Position numbers and translations under genes: made by a program
Source of the DNA: Ruminococcus flavefaciens
Lineage (GTDB): Bacteria; Bacillota; Clostridia; Oscillospirales; Ruminococcaceae
Length of the DNA stretch: 16,714 nucleotides
Direction of reading: 5' to 3'
NCBI GenBank assembly: GCA_002348905.1
Contig: DEBW01000146.1
Coordinates: 1-16,714 of the forward strand
Part shown: one piece after another, positions 6,063 through 11,229 of the stretch
Numbering within the stretch: the first letter of the stretch is position 1
Layout: each line of letters opens with the position of its first letter
Notes under the pieces: model-generated
What the model saw: only the letters and a program-made list of their open reading frames with translations
Databases searched by the model: none
What the model was told of the DNA's origin: nothing

Positions 6063-6702
6063 AACTACACTTTCTATCGCCAACGTTGTAGGCATGGAGC
6101 CTAAGCCGGGCAGCATGGGTAAGCCGAATCCACAGTATGACGTACAGGTACTCCTTCCCGACGGCACATCCGCAGGCGTAGGTGAGACAGGTGAAATATG
6201 TGTTAAGCTGAAGGACAGCAATGCTGTCGGCTATGGCGTTCCCGGACTTGCACTGTGCTACTACGGTGATGAGGAAAACACAGCCGAGACATGGCGTGAC
6301 GGTTACTACCATACAGGCGATACAGCATGGGTAGACGAGGACGGTTACTTCTGGTATGTAGGACGTGTCGATGATGTTATCAAATCTTCCGGATACCGTA
6401 TCGGACCATTCGAGATCGAGAGTGTGCTCATGGAACTTCCTTATGTGCTTGAATGTGCGGTCACAGGTGTACCCGACGAGATAAGAGGTCAGGTAGTAAA
6501 GGCTACTATCGTTCTCACAAAGGACAAGACTGCATCAGATGAGCTTGTCAAGGAGATAAAGGACTACGTTAAGGAACGTACTGCTCCTTACAAGTACCCA
6601 AGAGTCGTTGAATTCGTTTCTGAACTTCCTAAGACAGTCGGCAGCGGAAAGATCCGCCGTGCTGCTATCCGTGAAATGGATAAGGCTAAGTATCAGAAGT
6701 AA
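6040..6702 (+). CDS. Acyl-CoA ligase, 3' part of the frameshifted gene
   Basis: This frame continues the ligase from about 6022 (ATGIKLMEGFGQTE...). It holds the A5 motif GFGQTETT, the A7/A8 block YHTGDTAWVDEDGYFWYVGRV, then DDVIKSSGYRIGPFEIES, and the A10 motif PKTVGSGKIRR with the adenylation-site lysine. No SD precedes ATG 6040, and the fragment would lack the phosphate loop, so it is not a gene of its own. If the frameshift is real the ligase is inactive as one chain; if it is a sequencing error the enzyme is complete. The coding quality stays high on both sides of the break, implying a recent change or an error. A strong terminator follows at 6723-6754. Confidence 0.85.
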   Translation: MEGFGQTETTLSIANVVGMEPKPGSMGKPNPQYDVQVLLPDGTSAGVGETGEICVKLKDSNAVGYGVPGLALCYYGDEENTAETWRDGYYHTGDTAWVDEDGYFWYVGRVDDVIKSSGYRIGPFEIESVLMELPYVLECAVTGVPDEIRGQVVKATIVLTKDKTASDELVKEIKDYVKERTAPYKYPRVVEFVSELPKTVGSGKIRRAAIREMDKAKYQK

Positions 6703-6722
6703 TACTTGATTAATATATGCAG

Positions 6723-6754
6723 AACACCTCACAGTTACGGCTGTGAGGTGTTTT
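6723..6754 (+). terminator. Terminator of the acyl-CoA ligase gene
   Basis: A 12-bp perfect stem AACACCTCACAG / CTGTGAGGTGTT (6723-6734 with 6741-6752) is followed by further T residues. Bases 6755-6934 hold nothing I can support. Confidence 0.9.
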
Positions 6755-6934
6755 AATATTTACATACAGATGTACCGGTAAGCTTTTGTATCCTAACAAA
6801 AAAGCCATTTTGATAGATTAAATATCAATTCAAGAACTCTCTCTGTTAGTTGAAATAATAACAATGTTACGTCACAGTTAACAATTACAGCATATGATAC
6901 AAATAGAAGCAAAAAAATTATGTCAACTTCTGTA

Positions 6935-6963
6935 TTGAACATTGGTCATTTCCGTGCTATAAT
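6935..6963 (+). promoter_or_regulatory. Promoter of the lipoprotein gene
   Basis: -35 TTGAAC (6935-6940), 17-base spacer, extended -10 TGCTATAAT (6955-6963). It leaves a leader of about 88 bases that includes a TTTA simple repeat near 6991-7012. Confidence 0.7.
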
Positions 6964-7057
6964 AATTGTAGTAAATATACATGACGCAGTGTATAATTAT
7001 TTATTTATTTATTTTTGTAGCTTACGCTATAATTTTTATTGAGAGGGATAAAAAGAA

Positions 7058-8215
7058 ATGACAAAAATAAAAAAACTCATGACAACGGCAATCGCTTTAT
7101 GCCTTGCATCAGCCATGACAGGCTGCGCCGGAAAAAACGAATCCTCATCCGCACCGATCACAACATCTCCGCTGACAGAAGCTCAGGAAGAGGTGCAGAC
7201 AACTACTGTGCCTATTGACGAGGACAGCTATGAATACTATGAAGCTATCGCAGAAGAATTTGCTAAAACCAGCTTTACTTCAACATCATACCTCAGATTC
7301 AATGCCGGTTCATTCGCATATCAGAACGGAAAGATATTCTTTATTTCCGGCGATGGTTCTGCACCTAAGATATGCACATACGATATCGCATCTGATACTC
7401 TTAACGAAAATCCGCTCGAACTGAACGATGTCAAGGTTACTGACTGCTTCTACAACAATGGATATGTATACTGTAACTGTTCGCCTCCGGGATTGAAAAA
7501 ATTTGATCTTGACGGCAAGGAGGTCTCTTTCGCTGACGGTGTTTACATAGGCAAAAACGGCAGTATCTACAGTATTTCTGACAGTGCTGTATTCCTTTAT
7601 TATTCATCTGACGGCAACTTATCTGCAACATACCTTGACGCTGAGTTCAAGACAAAAGAAATGACTGCTCCGGCAGGATCATCAGGCTTTAATGTACTTT
7701 CAGCTGTAGGAAATAAATTCTACGCAAATGTAACAGATGCCGAAGACCAGAACTCCAACAGCCTTTACAGCTATGACACTTCAACCGGAGAATGGACTCA
7801 GCTTCTGCCTGACAGATACTTCCTCTTTGCAAAAAATATCGGAAAATACATCGTTTTCACAAATTTCAACCTCGGCAACTGTATTTTTGACACTGAAACA
7901 TCAGAAATATACGCTGACCATATAGGTACGGTAGACAAGTCGCCTTTCATCAACAGCTACTTCGGCGGTGAATCAAATATCACTCGCTGGTACAATTCCA
8001 CTACTGAAAAGCGCCAGTTCTACAAGGTAAAATGTCCTTCTACAACCGGTAACGCTGACCTCTCAAACGCTGAAATGCTTGGTGCTGAAAGCAGTGAAAC
8101 TCTGATGCTTCTCAACGATAACTACTATATAGTAAAGAACGGCGATAATGTCAGCCTTCGTACATACGTACAGGGCGAAGCTGTGGAAAAAATCATTTAT
8201 CCTCGTCAAAGCTGA
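7058..8215 (+). CDS. Secreted lipoprotein, predicted beta-propeller-like, unknown function
   Basis: A 385-residue protein with a classic lipoprotein signal: MTKIKK, a hydrophobic stretch LMTTAIALCLASAM, and lipobox MTGC with the lipidated Cys at 23. A Ser/Thr/Glu-rich linker (about 24-60) follows. From about 70 on there are repeated short beta-rich units of the kind G-K-I-F-F-I-S / I-C-T-Y-D-I-A-S-D-T / YVYCNCSPPGLKKFDLDGKE, then YANVTDAEDQNSNSLYSYDTSTGEW. This alternation resembles a propeller or DUF5050-like fold, but no catalytic motif is visible. It should be anchored to the outer face of the membrane. GAGAGGGA at 7041-7048 is the likely ribosome site. No terminator follows; the next gene has its own promoter. 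Function unknown. Confidence 0.85.
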   Translation: MTKIKKLMTTAIALCLASAMTGCAGKNESSSAPITTSPLTEAQEEVQTTTVPIDEDSYEYYEAIAEEFAKTSFTSTSYLRFNAGSFAYQNGKIFFISGDGSAPKICTYDIASDTLNENPLELNDVKVTDCFYNNGYVYCNCSPPGLKKFDLDGKEVSFADGVYIGKNGSIYSISDSAVFLYYSSDGNLSATYLDAEFKTKEMTAPAGSSGFNVLSAVGNKFYANVTDAEDQNSNSLYSYDTSTGEWTQLLPDRYFLFAKNIGKYIVFTNFNLGNCIFDTETSEIYADHIGTVDKSPFINSYFGGESNITRWYNSTTEKRQFYKVKCPSTTGNADLSNAEMLGAESSETLMLLNDNYYIVKNGDNVSLRTYVQGEAVEKIIYPRQS

Positions 8216-8253
8216 TACCCCCACAGATTTTAACAGTTTTTCAGAAAAAGCAG

Positions 8254-8282
8254 TTGATTTTTTCAGCAAAATGCGTTATAAT
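8254..8282 (+). promoter_or_regulatory. Promoter of the 105-residue gene
   Basis: -35 TTGATT (8254-8259), 17-base spacer, perfect -10 TATAAT (8277-8282). It lies between the lipoprotein stop and the ATG at 8313. Confidence 0.7.
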
Positions 8283-8312
8283 GTAATTACTAACCGAAAG
8301 GAGAATTATATT

Positions 8313-8630
8313 ATGATTCTTAATAATGAAGTTTACTGGAAAATACTTGACTATACCTTTGAAAAACTCGGCTTTCTCGAAGACTGTATCCCAAGCGAAA
8401 TGATCAATATCGACACTGTTACAGATGAAAAATGTGTATGGCTCAATGATGTATCTGAGAAGTTCGTTAACGAAAAGTGCCCTAAAGAAGCCATTCTCAG
8501 TGCTATACATATCATGCTCATGCGTGATGTTATAAAGGTCATCTATGTCGCTCAGAAAAAGGATTACCGTATCATCGACATGACCGGCAAAGGCTATGAC
8601 GAATACATGAAATACAAGAAGATCATATAA
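8313..8630 (+). CDS. Small conserved-looking hypothetical protein
   Basis: A 105-residue cytoplasmic protein beginning MILNNEVYWKILDYTFEKLGFLED. The ATG at 8313 has AAAGGAG at 8297-8303 and lies about 30 bases after the -10 of its own promoter, so the longer in-frame extension upstream is rejected. Composition is helical and charged (DVSEKFVNEKCPKEAILSAIHIMLMRDVIKVIYVAQKKDYRIIDM), with no signal or membrane segment. The gene ends at a bidirectional terminator shared with the opposing phosphopantetheinyl transferase gene. I do not recognise a family; the layout resembles small winged-helix-type proteins, but that is a guess. The gene call rests on promoter, SD, codon use and terminator. Confidence 0.82.
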   Translation: MILNNEVYWKILDYTFEKLGFLEDCIPSEMINIDTVTDEKCVWLNDVSEKFVNEKCPKEAILSAIHIMLMRDVIKVIYVAQKKDYRIIDMTGKGYDEYMKYKKII

Positions 8631-8634
8631 AATC

Positions 8635-8665
8635 AAAGGACGCACAGAATTTGTGCGTCCTTTTT
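8635..8665. terminator. Bidirectional terminator between convergent genes
   Basis: A 12-bp stem AAAGGACGCACA / TGTGCGTCCTTT (8635-8646 with 8652-8663) has T5 on the plus side. It touches the stop of the minus-strand gene and lies 4 bases after the plus-strand stop, so it can serve both; the minus-strand T-run is weaker. Confidence 0.88.
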
Positions 8666-9191
8666 ATCTGCATCTGACAGCAATGGAAACAATGTACTCA
8701 TTCCGGATGATGTATTGCCGGAAATCATATCCGCTCACGCTACAGGAGATATTATCGCCGTCAAACGAGAATACCACCTCTTTCATCGGATAGGATATCC
8801 CCTGCCCTACCGCCTTTACAAAGGCTTCTTTCAATGTCCACAGGCGGAAAAACATCATATCTCTGTCGTATCCGGAGAGACTTTCGACCATTGCCGTTTC
8901 ACTATCATCAAAAACTCTCGGCATGATCTTAGGACGGTAAGCCTTTATCCTTTCGCAGTCGATACCGCATACACGCTCTGAGACTATGCAAGCCGCTATG
9001 CCGTCAGCGTGGGAGATATTGTAGTTTATCTCAGGATGTTCTGTAAGTGACGGCTTGCCGTATTTGTTTTTTATCACCGGCGTATTTTCACTGTAATCAA
9101 TTCCATATGGCTTCAGACACTCCCTCAGCAGACTATGCGCATGAGAGTGCTGTTTTTTTCTGTCTATTTCCAATAAAGATATCATAAGCAT
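8664..9191 (-). CDS. 4'-phosphopantetheinyl transferase, Sfp type
   Basis: A 175-residue enzyme that moves 4'-phosphopantetheine from CoA to the serine of a carrier protein. Signatures: KNKYGKPSL (41-49), NISHADG (58-64), the metal-binding GIDCERI with Asp78 and Glu80, and FRLWTLKEAFVKAVGQG (115-131) with the conserved WTxKEAxxKA box. It is shorter than the prototype Sfp (about 220 residues) because the N-terminal region is trimmed; all catalytic motifs remain. GGTGAT lies just before the first ATG; a second ATG two codons later is an alternative. No polyketide or nonribosomal peptide synthase is in the window, so its carrier is elsewhere (AcpP is possible). The gene is convergent with the 105-residue gene. 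Confidence 0.93.
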   Translation of the reverse strand: MLMISLLEIDRKKQHSHAHSLLRECLKPYGIDYSENTPVIKNKYGKPSLTEHPEINYNISHADGIAACIVSERVCGIDCERIKAYRPKIMPRVFDDSETAMVESLSGYDRDMMFFRLWTLKEAFVKAVGQGISYPMKEVVFSFDGDNISCSVSGYDFRQYIIRNEYIVSIAVRCR

Positions 9192-9271
9192 ATTATCACC
9201 GTCCGGTATTGATTATAGCATTTTTTAAAAGTGTTTGCAATATTATCTTGTTATAGACAATCAGAAATTTC

Positions 9272-9297
9272 ACGTTGATTTGCTCACAAATCAACGT
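9272..9297. repeat. Perfect 11-bp inverted repeat in the 9192-9453 intergenic region
   Basis: ACGTTGATTTG / CAAATCAACGT (9272-9282 with 9287-9297) encloses a 4-base loop. No T-run follows on either strand, so it is not a standard terminator. It may be an operator or an RNA hairpin between the divergent sfp-type and membrane-protein genes. Nothing else in this intergenic stretch is supported. Confidence 0.6.
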
Positions 9298-9453
9298 CAA
9301 TAATCCCATTTATAATAAAAAGCCAATAATATTACCGCAGTATATTACAAATGTAACTCATGCAATGACTTACGGCATCTATGAAAAATCCTGATATTAT
9401 GCTAATATATAGTCAATGAAGAACATACACCTCAACTTTAAGGAGATGATCTT

Positions 9454-9963
9454 ATGACTAAAAAGAAAAAAGTTCTGAGCATCATATTCTTGGTCATCAT
9501 AGCAAGCTATCTCATGATCTTCGCACTCATGGCAATATACAGCATAACATACCCAAAATCAATGCAGCGCATATTCTCACATTTTGAGCCTTCACTTGCG
9601 GTTTATATCCTTCCGGCAGTGATATCTCTCGCAGGCATGGGTATAATAATCGTAAATATGCTCTCAAGAAAGCGCAGAGAAAAAGGCAAAAAAGTCCCGT
9701 CAACCGCCTATACTATCTCTTTTTACGCCTCTTTCGTACCTTTTGTACTTCTCTTGATATACAGCATATATTCAAGCATTTTCGGTATCAGTTTTCTGTG
9801 GTCTAAATCATACGGCTTTGATGCATTTTATCTCGCAATGCTCTTGGTAGGCGGTCTTGGCGGATGCGTTATAATACCGGTATTTCCGGTATGCATATTC
9901 TGGCAGGCACTTTACATTTTCAAATACATCAGAAACAGAAAAAAGCATCAGCCCGATAAATAA
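9454..9963 (+). CDS. Integral membrane protein, four predicted helices, unknown function
   Basis: A 169-residue protein with a basic start (MTKKKKV) and four hydrophobic segments: about 8-29 (LSIIFLVIIASYLMIFALMAIY), 46-70 (LAVYILPAVISLAGMGIIIVNML), 86-115 (ISFYASFVPFVLLLIYSIYSSIFG) and 124-155 (FYLAMLLVGGLGGCVIIPVFPVCIF). Loops between are short and basic (SRKRREKGKKVP) and the tail is basic (KYIRNRKKHQPDK), so both ends are probably cytoplasmic. AAGGAG at 9440-9445, 8 bases before the ATG, fixes the start. No family signature is recognised. It stands alone, and the hairpin after it is oriented as a terminator for the opposite strand. Confidence 0.85.
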   Translation: MTKKKKVLSIIFLVIIASYLMIFALMAIYSITYPKSMQRIFSHFEPSLAVYILPAVISLAGMGIIIVNMLSRKRREKGKKVPSTAYTISFYASFVPFVLLLIYSIYSSIFGISFLWSKSYGFDAFYLAMLLVGGLGGCVIIPVFPVCIFWQALYIFKYIRNRKKHQPDK

Positions 9964-9985
9964 GCTTATTTCAACCCTTTCCTGT

Positions 9986-10015
9986 AATAAAAAATAACCC
10001 CTGCATTCGCAGGGG
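9986..10015 (-). terminator. Minus-strand terminator of the putative small RNA
   Basis: The hairpin CCCCTGC / GCAGGGG (9998-10004 with 10009-10015, loop ATTC) is followed on the minus strand by TTATTTTTTATT. On the plus strand no T-run follows, so it points to a minus-strand transcript. Confidence 0.8.
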
Positions 10016-10108
10016 CTGTTGAAAATAAGATGAGAAGAAAAATATGTGTAGAACAAAAGAAAGGAGACAACAAAACGAGTGATAAATAATTAAGTATTAT
10101 TTAACACT
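9988..10108 (-). ncRNA. Putative trans-acting small RNA (about 120 nt) with anti-Shine-Dalgarno tract
   Basis: A minus-strand promoter (10115-10143) and a minus-strand terminator (9986-10015) bound about 120 bases with no convincing reading frame. The body is U- and C-rich and mostly unstructured. It contains TTGTCTCCTTTCTTTT (complement of 10055-10070), which can pair with AAAGAAAGGAGACAA-type ribosome sites. This layout (unstructured C/U-rich seed plus terminator hairpin) is that of Gram-positive regulatory RNAs that block translation, such as RsaE/RoxS, but there is no sequence claim of homology. It lies in the 10016-10286 gap; bases 10144-10286 show nothing supportable. Confidence 0.55.
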
Positions 10109-10114
10109 ATAGTT

Positions 10115-10143
10115 ATTATAGCCTATTTTTCCCTATTCGTCAA
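10115..10143 (-). promoter_or_regulatory. Promoter of the putative small RNA
   Basis: On the minus strand: TTGACG (10138-10143), 17-base spacer, perfect TATAAT (10115-10120). Start expected near 10108. Confidence 0.75.
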
Positions 10144-10286
10144 GAGAAAACCTCAAAAAAATGGTTTTACACAGTGCTTTTTGGCACATTGACTAATTAT
10201 TATTACTGCTTTTATGCCAATACAACTAAAAAAGAATTGCTTGACAGGCAACATAATTAAAACATTTTACCTCTATTTTTGTACTT

Positions 10287-10724
10287 TTATGTTACTATAT
10301 AATATAGTATACCGTAAATTACAGCTGCGGCACTGCCGTAAAGTATCACAGGGCCGGCTATCGTGAATATTTTTGTGCCTACTCCGAGGATATATCCCTC
10401 GGACTGTGCTTCTATAGCTGAGGAGCTTATCGCATTTGAAAATCCGGTGATCGGTACAAGTGTACCTGCTCCGGCGTGTTTTGCAAGTTTCTGATAAAGT
10501 CCTGTACCGGTTAGTACGGCACTTGCGAATATCAGTATTATCGAAGTCCACATAGCAGAATTATCCTCAGAAAATCCGGCAGTCATGAAAAACTCACGTA
10601 TTATCTGCCCGACAGCACAGACAGCTCCGCCCGATACAAACGCAAAAGCTGTATTAACAGCAGAATTTGACTTTGGAGAAGCCTGCCTGCTCATTTCACC
10701 ATACATCTGCGGTGTTATATGCAT
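10287..10724 (-). CDS. spoVAC: Stage V sporulation protein AC
   Basis: A 145-residue membrane protein matching SpoVAC: start HITPQMYGEMSRQASPKSN, then FAFVSGGAVCAVGQIIREFF, LTGTGLYQKLAKHAGAGTLVPITGFSNAISSSAIEAQSEG and ILGVGTKIFTIAGPVILYGSAAAVIYGIL. The block HAGAGTLVPITGF and the IEAQSEG element are the family core. In spore formers SpoVAC helps build the inner-membrane channel for dipicolinic acid and is mechanosensitive in vitro. ATG 10724 is chosen because GAGGTG (10731-10736) sits 6 bases upstream; a GTG at 10733 lies within that site. The usual partners spoVAD and spoVAE are not adjacent here: the next upstream element is the toxin-like locus. A weak forespore-type promoter is possible. 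Confidence 0.9.
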   Translation of the reverse strand: MHITPQMYGEMSRQASPKSNSAVNTAFAFVSGGAVCAVGQIIREFFMTAGFSEDNSAMWTSIILIFASAVLTGTGLYQKLAKHAGAGTLVPITGFSNAISSSAIEAQSEGYILGVGTKIFTIAGPVILYGSAAAVIYGILYYIVT

Positions 10725-10743
10725 ATCTATCACCTCGGATGTA

Positions 10744-10772
10744 TTATTTGCAGAAAATACCGGAGTTATTCA
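10744..10772 (-). promoter_or_regulatory. Possible sigma-G/F-like promoter of spoVAC
   Basis: Minus strand TGAATA (10767-10772), 16-base spacer, CAAATAA (10744-10750). This partly fits forespore promoters (TGAATA / CATNNTA). No sigma-A promoter is evident between here and the gene. The match is weak. Confidence 0.3.
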
Positions 10773-10810
10773 TTTTTATTTTAAGTATGGACGAACAACA
10801 AATCAAAGCC

Positions 10811-10838
10811 TTGACATTTCATAAAAATCTGCTATAAT
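10811..10838 (+). promoter_or_regulatory. Promoter of the antisense (antitoxin-like) RNA
   Basis: Perfect TTGACA (10811-10816), 16-base spacer, perfect extended -10 TGCTATAAT (10830-10838). No reading frame follows, so the product is probably an RNA facing the toxin-like gene. Confidence 0.85.
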
Positions 10839-10844
10839 ATAAAT

Positions 10845-10935
10845 AAAGAGAGTACTGCGATAAGCGGTTCTCCCTCATTAAACCGATATTAAAAAAATAA
10901 TCGCTCTATGTAGGAAGTGGGGCGATTATTTATCT
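10845..10935 (+). ncRNA. Putative antitoxin RNA, antisense to the 3' end of the toxin-like mRNA
   Basis: The RNA starts near 10845. Its 5' part can fold (GAGA...TCTC with ACTGC / GCGGT, about 10849-10871). It then crosses the hairpin at 10895-10931, overlapping the end of the toxin-like mRNA by about 40 bases. If that hairpin does not stop it, a second plus-strand hairpin with T7 at 11062-11097 would, making it antisense to the whole toxin-like gene. The 3' end is therefore uncertain. Convergent, 3'-overlapping RNAs are typical of type I systems such as txpA/RatA and bsrG/SR4. Confidence 0.55.
10891..10931 (-). terminator. Terminator of the toxin-like mRNA
   Basis: A 10-bp stem AAATAATCGC / GCGATTATTT (10895-10904 with 10922-10931) is followed on the minus strand by T7. 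It overlaps the stop codon of the small gene, as in many type I toxin mRNAs. It may work weakly on the plus strand too. Confidence 0.75.
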
Positions 10936-11006
10936 TTCTTATTGCTGCCTAATTCGACTATAGCTATTACGACTAATATCAAAGTCAGTAATTCCATTGT
11001 GTTCAT
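10926..11006 (-). CDS. 26-residue hydrophobic peptide, candidate type I toxin (holin-like)
   Basis: A small gene, ATG 11006 to TAA 10926. The peptide has a short polar start (MNTME), a hydrophobic helix (about residues 5-19, LLTLILVVIAIV), then ELGSN and a basic end (KKDK). This is the plan of small membrane-acting type I toxins of Firmicutes, such as the putative holin-like toxin family. Support beyond length: a consensus promoter at 11073-11102, a 60-base leader, GAGGTGG as ribosome site 5-6 bases upstream, a terminator overlapping the stop, and a convergent promoter for an antisense RNA. The ribosome site and start codon are paired in a small hairpin (11005-11021), as expected for toxins whose translation is held back. 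Family membership is inferred from architecture, and toxicity is untested. Confidence 0.68.
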   Translation of the reverse strand: MNTMELLTLILVVIAIVELGSNKKDK

Positions 11007-11021
11007 GAGGCTCCACCTCAT
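11005..11021 (-). promoter_or_regulatory. Hairpin sequestering the toxin-like SD and start codon
   Basis: ATGAGG / CCTCAT (minus strand, 6 bp, 5-base loop) places most of the GAGGTGG site and the ATG in one stem-loop. This would lower translation until refolding or processing. Confidence 0.6.
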
Positions 11022-11061
11022 TTCTGAGGGAAAGAATTGAACCGCCTACCGATACGCAGTA

Positions 11062-11102
11062 CCCATATGCACATTATAGCATATGGGCTATTTTTTTGTC
11101 AA
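11062..11102 (-). promoter_or_regulatory. Toxin-like gene promoter with operator-type inverted repeat
   Basis: Minus strand TTGACA (11097-11102), 18-base spacer, extended -10 TGCTATAAT (-10 at 11073-11078). A perfect 9-bp inverted repeat CCCATATGC / GCATATGGG (11062-11070 with 11079-11087) brackets the -10. It could be a repressor operator. On the plus strand the same hairpin followed by CTA and T7 could end the antisense RNA. Confidence 0.75.
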
Positions 11103-11147
11103 GCCGGCAGTGAATATGAACAAAATGTAAACATTCTGTGAACGGTA

Positions 11148-11176
11148 TTGACATAGCAGTACAAAAGGACTATACT
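11148..11176 (+). promoter_or_regulatory. htpG promoter
   Basis: Perfect TTGACA (11148-11153), 17-base spacer, -10 TATACT (11171-11176). The start would fall at the left edge of the CIRCE element. Confidence 0.85.
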
Positions 11177-11180
11177 ATAT

Positions 11181-11207
11181 TTAGCACTCGACAACAGAGA
11201 GTGCTAA
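11181..11207 (+). promoter_or_regulatory. CIRCE operator (HrcA binding site)
   Basis: An exact CIRCE: TTAGCACTC, 9-base spacer, GAGTGCTAA. HrcA binds CIRCE and represses until heat stress. Its place between the promoter and the ribosome site means HrcA should control htpG directly. Confidence 0.97.
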
Positions 11208-11229
11208 TTCAACTATGGAGATGTTTATT

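Noticed and set aside
10030..10089. 19-codon plus-strand frame MRRKICVEQKKG...
   Set aside because: No ribosome site before it and no promoter; the region is better explained by the minus-strand small RNA.
10273..10551. 92-codon minus-strand frame overlapping spoVAC
   Set aside because: Out-of-frame shadow of spoVAC, very Arg/Cys-rich and without an SD.
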